Assembly (NCBI GenBank): GCA_012843025.1
Contig: DURT01000017.1
Coordinates: 1-40,714, forward strand
Length of the DNA: 40,714 nt
Direction: 5' to 3'
Source of the DNA: Tissierellia bacterium
Lineage (GTDB): Bacteria; Bacillota; Clostridia; Tissierellales; Sedimentibacteraceae
Positions within the stretch are counted from its first letter, which is position 1; each line of letters starts with the position of its first letter. The notes below the pieces were generated by a model. It was not told where the DNA came from. It saw nothing but the letters and a program-made list of their open reading frames with translations, and made no database searches. The position numbers and the translations under genes were made by a program. This document shows positions 33,185 through 40,714 of this stretch, one piece after another.

Positions 33185-35470
33185 ATGGCACCATTTTCAA
33201 ATAATATATATGGTTCATCTGTAAACAAGGGAATAGGTGGATTATTATCAGGACTTGATACGGATGATTTAGTAAAACAACTGACTGCCGCCACCAGAGG
33301 CAAAATAAACAAGGAATACCAGGCAAAACAAAAACTATTGTACAGACAGGAAGCCTATAGAGAAATAAGTGCAAAACTTATTGCTTTTAACAATAAATAT
33401 TTTTCCTATTCATCAGGCTCAATTAATAACATACTAAGCCCTAGGTTTTTTGAATCCTATACTTTTAACTCAACATCCAACTATGTAAATGTAACTGGAA
33501 GAGCAGAGAATATACAAAACTTCAAAATCAACAATATTGAAAGCGTTGCATCAGCAGCAAGATTCACTTCCAGCAAAAAAGTTGCTCCAGAAGTATTTTC
33601 ATCAGAAAAAATAACTAAGTATACTTCCACATTAGCTGGTGGAACTATGACAATCGAGTATGAAGGTAAAAGTTATGAGTTTAGATTTGACAAAGGGTTT
33701 AACAATACTGATGATAGGGATGAAATTACTTTAGAAAAAGTAGTTGAACAACTAAACAACCAAGTAAATGACTTTGAAGAACTTAAAGACCTCTTTACCT
33801 TTGAAATAAAGACCCTTGAAGACGGGGAAGGTATAGGTTTAGTTGTTAAGGAAACAGAAGAAGGACAAGAAGCAGAAATAGCGAAAGAAGTTAAATTAAC
33901 AGCAGCCAGCAGTTCTATATTGGAAAGTTTAAAGTTAAAAGTAGGAGAACCTGTAAATTCTGCTTCAAAAATTGAAAGGGAAGATTTATCAAAAGAAACA
34001 GTAAATATTATTTTTGATTCATATATTACTTTTGAATTTAATGGGGTATTAAAAACAATTAATCTTTCTGACATGAAAAAAGAATATGGTGATAGTGAAA
34101 ATATTACGTCTGAAGACCTTGCCTCATTTTTGCAAAACAAATTGGACAAGGAATTTGGAGAAGGTAAAGTAAATGTTTCTTCTGATGAGGGGCACTTAAC
34201 TTTCGAAGCATCAGGAAATACAGATATATTCGGTATAAGCAGCATTTCTACTGGTCTTAGCAACTTCATTGGAATCGAATCAGGAGATTACAACAGATTA
34301 AACAGAAATAAAGCAATTGTGGAATTAGGATTAGATGGTATTACAAAAGATACGGCAGTGGAACTATCTAATGGTAAAAAAGGATTTATTATAAATATCA
34401 ACGATACAGATATAGAAATAGAAGAAACTATGTCTATTAACGACCTTATTAATAAAGTCAACAGTAATGCAGAGGCAGGAGTAAGGATATATTATTCCTC
34501 AACAACAAATAGTTTTACTGTTACAGCAACAGAGACGGGAAGCCATAAAAGTATAAACATTGTCACAGGAGAAGGGACCTTGGCCCAAGCACTTTTTGGT
34601 GATGATTATACAATAACCCCAGGCACAGACACTATATTAACTTACACCCTGAACGGGGTAACAAACACTATAACACGAAGCACAGCCAACTTTACCTTAG
34701 ATGAAATAAATATCGAACTGAATGAAAAGGCTGCAGGTGTTAATGATGTTACCTTTGATGTAGTAAACAATTCCGATGAAGTAGTGGAAAGAATCAAAGA
34801 GTTTATAAATGAATACAACGAAATAATTGAACTCATAGGCAATAAGGTTAAGGAGAAACCTAAAAGAGATTATCCTCCTTTAACTCCAGACCAAAGGGAG
34901 GAACTGAAAGAGGATGAAATTAAAAACTGGACGGAAGAAGCCAAAAAGGGTGCCCTTTACGGGGACAGTAAAATGAACAACCTTTTGCGAAATTTAAGAT
35001 CTGCCATGTCCGGCTTTACTGATGTAAGTAGCCTTACTTTATCTGGTATAGGTATTTCATCGGCAAATATGGACACCAGCGGTAAATTAGTTGTAGATGA
35101 AAGAAAACTAAAAGAAAAACTTTTGGAGAATCCAGATGAAATAGCAAATCTTTTTACCCTTGCAGCTTCGGGTGAAGATGGAAGGTCAGGTATTGCAATT
35201 CAGGTGCAAAACATTTTAAGGGCTAATGTAGGAGCCTTTGGAACCAGTGGGCTGTTAATAGACGAAGCAGGTATGGCCAACAGTATGACTTCTGACAGAA
35301 ACTATATTTCTGAAAAAATAAAACAGCATGATGATAAAATGGAAGTCTTGAAAAGGTCACTTGAAAGGGAGCAGCAGAGATACTGGAAACAATTCTCAGC
35401 CTTAGAGCAAAGTTTAAATAGATTAAATGCCCAAAGTATGTGGCTTATGGACTTTATGGGAGGAAATTAA
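33185..35470 (+). CDS. fliD: Flagellar filament cap protein FliD
   Basis: Encodes 761 residues, well above the 450-550 common for FliD. N-terminal FliD domain: GIGGLLSGLDTDDLVKQLTAATRGKINKEYQAKQKLLYRQEAYREI. The middle has flagellin_IN-like beta motifs (DTDIEIEETMSINDLINKVNSNAEAGVRIYYSSTTNSFTVTA). The C-terminal domain has FINEYNEIIELIGNKV and LTLSGIGISSANMDTSGKLVVDERKLKEKLLENPDEIANLF and ends in a helix. FliD caps the filament and guides flagellin folding. Extra length lies in the central, surface-exposed part (about 130-400). SD AAAGGAAG. Confidence 0.95.
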   Translation: MAPFSNNIYGSSVNKGIGGLLSGLDTDDLVKQLTAATRGKINKEYQAKQKLLYRQEAYREISAKLIAFNNKYFSYSSGSINNILSPRFFESYTFNSTSNYVNVTGRAENIQNFKINNIESVASAARFTSSKKVAPEVFSSEKITKYTSTLAGGTMTIEYEGKSYEFRFDKGFNNTDDRDEITLEKVVEQLNNQVNDFEELKDLFTFEIKTLEDGEGIGLVVKETEEGQEAEIAKEVKLTAASSSILESLKLKVGEPVNSASKIEREDLSKETVNIIFDSYITFEFNGVLKTINLSDMKKEYGDSENITSEDLASFLQNKLDKEFGEGKVNVSSDEGHLTFEASGNTDIFGISSISTGLSNFIGIESGDYNRLNRNKAIVELGLDGITKDTAVELSNGKKGFIININDTDIEIEETMSINDLINKVNSNAEAGVRIYYSSTTNSFTVTATETGSHKSINIVTGEGTLAQALFGDDYTITPGTDTILTYTLNGVTNTITRSTANFTLDEINIELNEKAAGVNDVTFDVVNNSDEVVERIKEFINEYNEIIELIGNKVKEKPKRDYPPLTPDQREELKEDEIKNWTEEAKKGALYGDSKMNNLLRNLRSAMSGFTDVSSLTLSGIGISSANMDTSGKLVVDERKLKEKLLENPDEIANLFTLAASGEDGRSGIAIQVQNILRANVGAFGTSGLLIDEAGMANSMTSDRNYISEKIKQHDDKMEVLKRSLEREQQRYWKQFSALEQSLNRLNAQSMWLMDFMGGN

Positions 35471-35484
35471 AGGAAGGAGAAAAT

Positions 35485-35859
35485 ATGTTAAATCCATTTG
35501 AACAGTATAAAAAAACTTCTGTTAACACAATGACGAAGGGTGAACTTCTCATACTTTTATTTGATGAAGCTATTAAAAAATTGAACCAAAGTAAAATTTT
35601 AATGGAACATGAGGACTATGAAAATGCAAACGAAACTCTTGCAAAGACCAGGAGCATATTCAATTACTTAATAGTATCCTTAGATGACAATTATCAGTTG
35701 TCTCGTGATTTATCAGAAATGTATATGTTTTTTAACACAGAAATTATCAGGGCTTCATCTATGAAATCAACCAAGTATATAGACGAAATTCTGCCCATGG
35801 TAAAAGAATTAAGAAATACATGGGCTGAAGCTGATAAAATTGCAAGGAAAGTAAAATAG
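35485..35859 (+). CDS. fliS: Flagellin export chaperone FliS
   Basis: Start at ATG 35485, with AAGGAAGGAG just upstream; the open frame upstream (from 35440) lies within fliD. The 124 residues are all-helical and carry FliS features: FEQYKKTSVNTMTKGELLILLFDEAIKKLNQSK and NANETLAKTRSIFNYLIVSLDDNY. FliS binds the flagellin C-terminus before export. Flagellin itself is not in the window. Confidence 0.95.
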   Translation: MLNPFEQYKKTSVNTMTKGELLILLFDEAIKKLNQSKILMEHEDYENANETLAKTRSIFNYLIVSLDDNYQLSRDLSEMYMFFNTEIIRASSMKSTKYIDEILPMVKELRNTWAEADKIARKVK

Positions 35860-35860
35860 G

Positions 35861-36220
35861 ATGGAAAAGTTATTGCAAATCAAATTAAACAGAGCTTTAG
35901 AACTGAAAGATTTTACAAACAAAATCAAGGATTTAAACCTTAAAACCCAGTACGATTTAGTTGATTCAATGATAGAAGAACGACAAAATCTTTTGGAAAA
36001 TATCAGGGAAATTGACAACAGGATAAAAGAAGAAAGAAACAAGGAAAACTTCGTAGAAACTGATGAAATAAAAGAATTGACCAAGGAAATAAAGCAAGTA
36101 TTTATGGAAGTATCAGAAATTGACAACATAATCAGAAAAAATATTAACAATGAGTTAAAAATTATCAGGGGAAAATTAAATCAGCCTGAAGTCAGCAAGA
36201 CAGTGAATATAAAGGCTTAA
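35861..36220 (+). CDS. FliT-like flagellar export chaperone
   Basis: Encodes 119 residues, helical and highly charged throughout, with [23 protein letters not shown], a pattern seen in FliT and other small flagellar chaperones. It begins one base after the fliS stop, the fliT position (fliD-fliS-fliT). FliT binds FliD before export. FliT sequences are poorly conserved, so the assignment rests largely on position and helix content. Confidence 0.65.
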   Translation: MEKLLQIKLNRALELKDFTNKIKDLNLKTQYDLVDSMIEERQNLLENIREIDNRIKEERNKENFVETDEIKELTKEIKQVFMEVSEIDNIIRKNINNELKIIRGKLNQPEVSKTVNIKA

Positions 36221-36252
36221 ATTTGTTCCAAAATAAGGGATTGGAGGGAATT

Positions 36253-38352
36253 ATGAAAAAGATTATTAATAAGATAAAGGGAGAGAAAACTCCCTTTAAT
36301 AAAAATGAAAGTTCTGATAAAAAGGACAAGGTCAGAAGCCTGAAGGGAAGGCTTATGACGGTTATAGGTGCCGTCTGTGTACTCCTGTTCACTGTAACAG
36401 GAGTGGTTATTTATTCTACTGTAAGCAAAAATTTTGATGATATTCACAAATACTTGCTAAATGAATCTTCCATGAGCGTAAGCAAGGATGCGGATCTGTT
36501 TTTCAGAAAGTATGTAACAATTGTTCAACAATTGGCACATGATAAAAATATTCAGAATTTCATTCTGAGTATTGATGATAGGGAAGATATTTTAACTCAT
36601 CCCCAATATGATATTGTCCGCAGTACCCTTATAGACACACAAAAAGCCAACGATGATGTAGTGCTGTCTGTATATTTTGCTGAAGCGGACCCTTCATACT
36701 ATGTAGATGATATAGACGGTATATCTGATATATCTTTTGACCTGACCACAAGACCTTATTATGAAAGTATTACCGACGGCAGCATATGTATTACAGAGCC
36801 CTACGTGGATGTGTCTACGAAAAATATGGTAATAACCATAACATCACCTATTTATGTGGAGGGGGAAATAATAGGATTAACGGGAATAGACATTACCATT
36901 AATTCCTTGTCCCAGGTTGTAGGGGAAGCAAAATTAGGACAGGGGGGCTACTACACCCTTTTGACTGCAGACAACACGGTAGTTTCTCATATAGATGCAG
37001 ACAATATATTAGAAAGAGTTCAGGATATAGGTTTAAGTGAAAATATAGTAGCCAATATAGCAAGCAAAGATAATACTGTTATAGAATATACCTATGAAGG
37101 TAATGAATTTGTAGGAAACAGCACAGAAATAGGAAGTACTGGCTGGAAAATTCTATCTTCCATGCCTAAAGATGAATACAATTTATATGCAAAAAATGTT
37201 GTAAAAGTAATCACATCAATTTACATAATATCCATTCTTATATTATTGGTAGTAATATTCATTATCTTAAACGTACTTACAAAACCTATCAACAAACTTA
37301 CAGCAATTACAAACAAATTATCCCAAGGCGAATTAGATGTTGACATAGACGTAACCAGTGACGATGAAATCGGTGTGTTGGCTAAATCCATAGCAAGACT
37401 GACAGAGCGGTTAAAAACCTACATTGTATATATTGATGAATGTGTGGAAGTATTAAACAACATGTCAGAAGGCAACTTGCTTATGGAGTTTAAAAACGAT
37501 TACACTGGCGAATTTGCAAAACTAAGATCTGCCTTACTCCATGTTTCTGATACTTTTAAAGAAACCATAGGAAGAATTAAAGAATCAGCAAGTTCCATCA
37601 ACATGAATGCAGAACAGGTTTCCATGGGGGCTCAAACTTTAGCCCAGGGTACAACGGAACAGGCAAGTGCTATAGAAGAGCTTTCTGCTGAAATCAATGA
37701 AATATACACAACCATTGCAAATAATGCCGAACATGCGGAAAATGCAGGTATAAAGGCAATGGAGGCTACTAAAGAGGTTGAACGGGGTAACTCTCAAATG
37801 AGGGACATGCTTTCTGCTATGGATGAAATAAGTATTTCATCTAATGAAATAGGCAAAATAATAAAGGTAATAGACGATATAGCTTTCCAGACCAATATTC
37901 TTGCCCTTAATGCAGCAGTGGAGGCTGCCAGAGCAGGAGCAGCCGGTAAAGGCTTTGCCGTTGTAGCCGATGAAGTAAGAAACTTGGCAGGTAAATCTGC
38001 CGAAGCAGCCAAACAGACTACAGAATTAATCGAAAATTCCATAAATGCCATAGCAAAGGGAACAGCTTTGGCAGGAGAAGCTGGTAAATCCTTGATTGAA
38101 ATAGTGAATAAAACCAAGGAAACCAATGAACTAATAAATGAAATAGCAAAAGCATCAGCACAGCAAACAGTTTCTGTAAATCAAATAAGAAGCGGTATTG
38201 AGCAAATATCATCAGTAGTACAGCAGAATGCTGCTACCGCTGAATCAAGTGCAGCAAATAGTGAAGAACTTTCTGGACAAGTTCAACTCCTCAATGATTT
38301 AGTAAACAAGTTCCATATAGAAGAGGAAGAAGGTCTCACCATGGGAGGATAA
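36253..38352 (+). CDS. Methyl-accepting chemotaxis protein with dCache-type sensor
   Basis: ATG at 36253 chosen, with GGAGGG 4 bases upstream; 699 residues. It has a basic N-terminal tail (1-30), membrane helix near 32-52, extracellular dCache-like sensor (about 55-310) with [12 protein letters not shown] and [20 protein letters not shown], and a second membrane helix (about 317-340). A HAMP domain and the methyl-accepting signalling domain follow, with hairpin tip [35 protein letters not shown] near 545-580. The RxYY plus distal Asp pattern resembles amino-acid-binding dCache receptors, but the ligand is not provable here. There is no C-terminal CheR-docking pentapeptide. Confidence 0.94.
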   Translation: MKKIINKIKGEKTPFNKNESSDKKDKVRSLKGRLMTVIGAVCVLLFTVTGVVIYSTVSKNFDDIHKYLLNESSMSVSKDADLFFRKYVTIVQQLAHDKNIQNFILSIDDREDILTHPQYDIVRSTLIDTQKANDDVVLSVYFAEADPSYYVDDIDGISDISFDLTTRPYYESITDGSICITEPYVDVSTKNMVITITSPIYVEGEIIGLTGIDITINSLSQVVGEAKLGQGGYYTLLTADNTVVSHIDADNILERVQDIGLSENIVANIASKDNTVIEYTYEGNEFVGNSTEIGSTGWKILSSMPKDEYNLYAKNVVKVITSIYIISILILLVVIFIILNVLTKPINKLTAITNKLSQGELDVDIDVTSDDEIGVLAKSIARLTERLKTYIVYIDECVEVLNNMSEGNLLMEFKNDYTGEFAKLRSALLHVSDTFKETIGRIKESASSINMNAEQVSMGAQTLAQGTTEQASAIEELSAEINEIYTTIANNAEHAENAGIKAMEATKEVERGNSQMRDMLSAMDEISISSNEIGKIIKVIDDIAFQTNILALNAAVEAARAGAAGKGFAVVADEVRNLAGKSAEAAKQTTELIENSINAIAKGTALAGEAGKSLIEIVNKTKETNELINEIAKASAQQTVSVNQIRSGIEQISSVVQQNAATAESSAANSEELSGQVQLLNDLVNKFHIEEEEGLTMGG
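36275..36298 (+). repeat. Perfect inverted repeat in 5' end of receptor gene
   Basis: TAAAGGGAG (36275-36283), 6-base loop AGAAAA, CTCCCTTTA (36290-36298): a 9-bp uninterrupted stem starting 22 bases after the start codon. No T-tract follows on the plus strand. It may form an mRNA hairpin near the translation start. Confidence 0.5.
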
Positions 38353-38353
38353 A

Positions 38354-40342
38354 ATGAAAATAAAGTATAAATTGACTATATCTTTTTCACTGCTAATTAT
38401 AATTACTTCTCTAATTTTTGGATATGTGGCAATTACAGAGTCAGAAAAAGTAATCCGGGAAGATGTGGAAAAAGCTCTTTCGAAAATATCAAACGATTCT
38501 GCAAAATTAACAAAGAGCAGGATAGAAACCCAGCTTGCCACCATAAAGATGCTGGCAAACACTGAAAATATGAATTCCATGGATTGGGAAGTACAGAAAG
38601 AAATTATTGAACCACAGGTTGATAATACAGAATTTATTGCTATTGGTGTAGTCTACCCCAGCGGAGAGGCACATTACTTAGACGGAAATATAACCCTGTT
38701 GGGGGACAGGGATTATGTGCAAAAAGCCTTTAAGGGAGAGGCCAATGTATCGGATGTAATAGTAAGCAGGGTAACTGGCGAAGTAGTTACCATGTATGCA
38801 GCTCCCATAGAAAAAGACGGTGAGGTTGTGGGAGTATTAATAGGCAGAATGTTGGCTGAAGCTTTTGCTGAAATAGCAGCTGATACCGGCTTTGGAGAAA
38901 ATGGTTATGGCTATATTATTGACAGCATGGGCACCGTCATAGTCCATCCTAATAGAGACTTGGTAAACAGGCAGTTTAATCCCATAAGGGAATCCATGAT
39001 AGATGAAAGTTTATCTTCCCTATCCGATGCCTTTACTACCATATTAGAAGAAAAAAGAGGTATAGAAAAATATACTTTTGAAGGAAATAATAACTACGCA
39101 GCCTATGCCCCCATTGAAGGCACTAATGGCTGGATATTCATTGTAACTGCTAATGAAGATGAAATTTTGGCTTCAGTACCTAAGCTACAGAAAAACCTGT
39201 CTTATGTTTCAGTAATACTACTGGTAGTAGGTATTGTATTAGTCTTTGTTATAGGCAGTTCTATTGCAAATCCTATTGCAAACTCCATTAAATATTCTCA
39301 GAGAATAGCAGACTTGGATTTGACAGAAGATATTCCATCAAAGGTAAGAAAGAGAAAAGATGAAGTGGGAGATTTGGGCAGGGCTCTGCAGGTTATAAGG
39401 GACAGCCTTAAAGATGTAATAGGGGAAATTAATAGAACATCTTCCCAGGTACTGACTGCATCTGAGGAAATGGCTTCTGCCTCCCAGCAATCTGCCTCTG
39501 CCTCAGCGGAAATGTCACAAACTATGGAAGAAATAGCAAAGGGAGCTTTTGACCAGGCAGAAACTACCCAAAAAGGTGTACTTAATGCCAATGAGTTAGG
39601 CCAGATAATAGATGAAAATAATGTAATTATGGGCAATTTAATTAAACATACAGGCAATGTCAGTGAAGTAGTAAAAGAAGGTTTAGTTGAAATCGAAAAT
39701 TTATATAATATTACCCGTGAAAGCAATAAGGCTACAGAGGAAGTAAAGGATGTAATATTGCAGACCCATGACAGTTCAATAAAAATAGGAGAAGCAAGCA
39801 ATGTAATTTCCTCCATTGCCCAGCAAACTAATTTACTAGCCCTTAATGCAACCATAGAGGCTGCAAGGGCAGGGGCAGCCGGAAGAGGCTTTGCAGTAGT
39901 TGCGGAAGAAATTAAGAACTTAGCCCTTCAATCATCAGCCTCAACCCAGGAAATTGATTTAATAGTTGGCGAACTACAGAAGAATTCCAAGAATGCAGTA
40001 AGAACCATGGAAAGAGTATCTGAAATTGCTTCTGAACAGTACAGGAGTGTGGAAAACAGCAATAAGAAATACAATATGATTGCTGAGGCTATGAAAGAAG
40101 CAGAAGACAGTGTAAGAAAATTAACTGAAGCAGGAGAAAATCTGAACTATAAGAAAGATTCCATACTCCAAAGTATGGAAAGTCTCTCCTCAATAGCGGA
40201 AGAAAATTCTGCTGCAGCCCAGCAGGCTTCTGCCGCTATAGAAGAGCAGGCAGCAACAGCAGAAGAAGTTTCAGCCAACAGCCAGGAACTTACCAATTTA
40301 GCAGAAAACCTACAAAACTTAATTAAGAAATTTAAAATTTAA
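38354..40342 (+). CDS. Methyl-accepting chemotaxis protein, second receptor
   Basis: Encodes 662 residues; ATG lies one base after the first receptor's stop, with GGGAGGAT upstream. First membrane helix about 5-26, dCache-like sensor (about 30-280) with [21 protein letters not shown], second helix about 283-305, HAMP, then signalling domain with tip [35 protein letters not shown] near 490-525. The sensor differs clearly from that of the first receptor, so the two are not a recent duplication. Ligand unknown. Confidence 0.94.
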   Translation: MKIKYKLTISFSLLIIITSLIFGYVAITESEKVIREDVEKALSKISNDSAKLTKSRIETQLATIKMLANTENMNSMDWEVQKEIIEPQVDNTEFIAIGVVYPSGEAHYLDGNITLLGDRDYVQKAFKGEANVSDVIVSRVTGEVVTMYAAPIEKDGEVVGVLIGRMLAEAFAEIAADTGFGENGYGYIIDSMGTVIVHPNRDLVNRQFNPIRESMIDESLSSLSDAFTTILEEKRGIEKYTFEGNNNYAAYAPIEGTNGWIFIVTANEDEILASVPKLQKNLSYVSVILLVVGIVLVFVIGSSIANPIANSIKYSQRIADLDLTEDIPSKVRKRKDEVGDLGRALQVIRDSLKDVIGEINRTSSQVLTASEEMASASQQSASASAEMSQTMEEIAKGAFDQAETTQKGVLNANELGQIIDENNVIMGNLIKHTGNVSEVVKEGLVEIENLYNITRESNKATEEVKDVILQTHDSSIKIGEASNVISSIAQQTNLLALNATIEAARAGAAGRGFAVVAEEIKNLALQSSASTQEIDLIVGELQKNSKNAVRTMERVSEIASEQYRSVENSNKKYNMIAEAMKEAEDSVRKLTEAGENLNYKKDSILQSMESLSSIAEENSAAAQQASAAIEEQAATAEEVSANSQELTNLAENLQNLIKKFKI

Positions 40343-40347
40343 ATACC

Positions 40348-40381
40348 AAATCCTTTCATGTCCCTTATGAAAGGATTTTTT
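40348..40381 (+). terminator. Intrinsic terminator after receptor genes
   Basis: AAATCCTTTCAT (40348-40359) pairs with ATGAAAGGATTT (40367-40378) around a 7-base loop, with a T run to 40381. It ends the fliD-to-receptor unit. Confidence 0.93.
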
Positions 40382-40413
40382 CTTAGGATATGTAATTTTT
40401 TTAAGCAGCATAC

Positions 40414-40440
40414 TTTACTTTCTCAATAGAATGCCGATAT
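40414..40440 (+). promoter_or_regulatory. Sigma-D-like promoter of the last partial gene
   Basis: GCCGATAT (40433-40440) is a perfect match to the sigma-D -10 consensus. TTTA (40414-40417), 15 bases upstream, is a poor -35 (2 of 4). It follows a terminator and precedes an SD (AAGGAGG) and ATG, so placement fits a late flagellar promoter. Confidence 0.65.
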
Positions 40441-40460
40441 AGCTACAAGGAGGTCTTAAT

Positions 40461-40714
40461 ATGATTGATAAAATTAATCCGGTAAATTCAATAAATTTAC
40501 CCCAAAAGAAAATAACAGACCCTAAGGAAAAAGACCTGAATATAGAACCCAACAGAAAGAAGTACGACAGTATAGAAATAAACAAGTTAATAGCAGACAA
40601 TGAAAAAAGAATAAATGACTTTAAAGATTTAATCCGAAAAATGATCGTGAAACAAGGTGAAAAGCACAATCTTACCTTGTTTGGACAAAAATTATATGTA
40701 ACAGAAGAAGATTC
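40461..40714 (+). CDS. Unrecognised small protein, 3' end cut by window
   Basis: ATG at 40461, with AAGGAGG 8 bases upstream; open to the window end (84 full codons). The N-terminus reads MIDKINPVNSINLPQKK and is polar and likely disordered. It is followed by a charged helix (INKLIADNEKRINDFKDLIRKMIVKQGE). I considered FlgM because of place and promoter, but the part seen lacks the FlgM C-terminal anti-sigma pattern. Codon use and strand match the flagellar genes around it. The sigma-D-like promoter suggests a late flagellar-regulon protein of unknown role. Confidence 0.75.
   Translation, partial: MIDKINPVNSINLPQKKITDPKEKDLNIEPNRKKYDSIEINKLIADNEKRINDFKDLIRKMIVKQGEKHNLTLFGQKLYVTEED

Noticed and set aside
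33673..34269. Long open frame on the minus strand inside fliD
   Set aside because: Opposite a clear coding gene, Ser/Leu-rich as expected of an antisense shadow, no SD and no recognisable domain.
36253..40342. Receptor pair as a recent tandem duplication
   Set aside because: Only the signalling tips are alike, as in all such receptors; sensors and lengths differ.
40461..40714. Identification of the last gene as flgM
   Set aside because: The visible sequence lacks the FlgM C-terminal pattern and the gene is incomplete; position alone is not enough.
1..40714. Mobile elements, phage genes, CRISPR arrays, tRNA or rRNA
   Set aside because: No transposase or integrase motif, no spaced direct repeats and no RNA gene pattern was seen on either strand.

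Overview
The window is a flagellar and chemotaxis (fla/che) supercluster from a low-GC, Gram-positive, anaerobe-type Firmicute. The gene order, AT-rich codons, strong Shine-Dalgarno (SD) sites, FliY with two CheC-like motifs, CheC/CheD, an SLH-domain surface protein and tandem bacteriohemerythrins all fit the class Clostridia in the broad sense (possibly a Tissierellales-like lineage). The species cannot be named from sequence alone. Almost every base is coding. The longest gap between genes is about 160 bases (28215-28375), so no stretch over 300 bases lacks a gene. I found no tRNA, rRNA, CRISPR array, insertion sequence or phage gene.

Layout. (1) 1-23775, plus strand, one long run of tightly packed or overlapping genes: flgB (partial), flgC, fliE, fliF, fliG, fliH, fliI, fliJ, fliK, flgD, a TIGR02530-type flagellar operon gene, flgE, flbD, motA, motB, fliM, fliY, cheY, fliO, fliP, fliQ, fliR, flhB, flhA, sigD/fliA, flgF-like, flgG, fapA-like, cheC, cheD. 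It ends in a hairpin terminator at 23781-23815. These genes build rod, hook, MS/C ring, export gate, stator and switch, and encode the flagellar sigma factor plus the CheY-P phosphatase/adaptation arm. (2) 23816-28214, minus strand, five genes. In transcription order these are a FliK-like protein (YlqG type), a free FlhB C-domain (YlqH type), a PilZ protein, a secreted SLH-domain protein and a ComFB-family protein. (3) 28376-33060, plus strand: cheA, cheR, cheB and two tandem bacteriohemerythrin genes, then a terminator. (4) 33185-40342, plus strand: fliD, fliS, a FliT-like chaperone and two methyl-accepting chemotaxis proteins, then a terminator. (5) 40461 to the window end: a partial unrecognised small gene behind a perfect sigma-D -10 motif.

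Regulation. The sigma-D gene is inside the long early operon. Sequences resembling its promoter (TAAA-N15-GCCGATAT) occur just where the late units begin: a divergent pair between the minus-strand cassette and cheA, a weaker one before fliD, and one before the last partial gene. This suggests early genes make sigma-D, which then turns on chemotaxis, cap/chaperones, receptors and the minus-strand cassette.

Points of interest are the minus-strand cassette (a second, miniature FliK/FlhB-C pair linked to PilZ, S-layer-type and ComFB proteins), a fliO without a normal start codon placed in frame after the cheY stop, two hemerythrins with Gln in place of a canonical iron-binding His, and the absence from this cluster of fliL, flhF, flhG and cheW.
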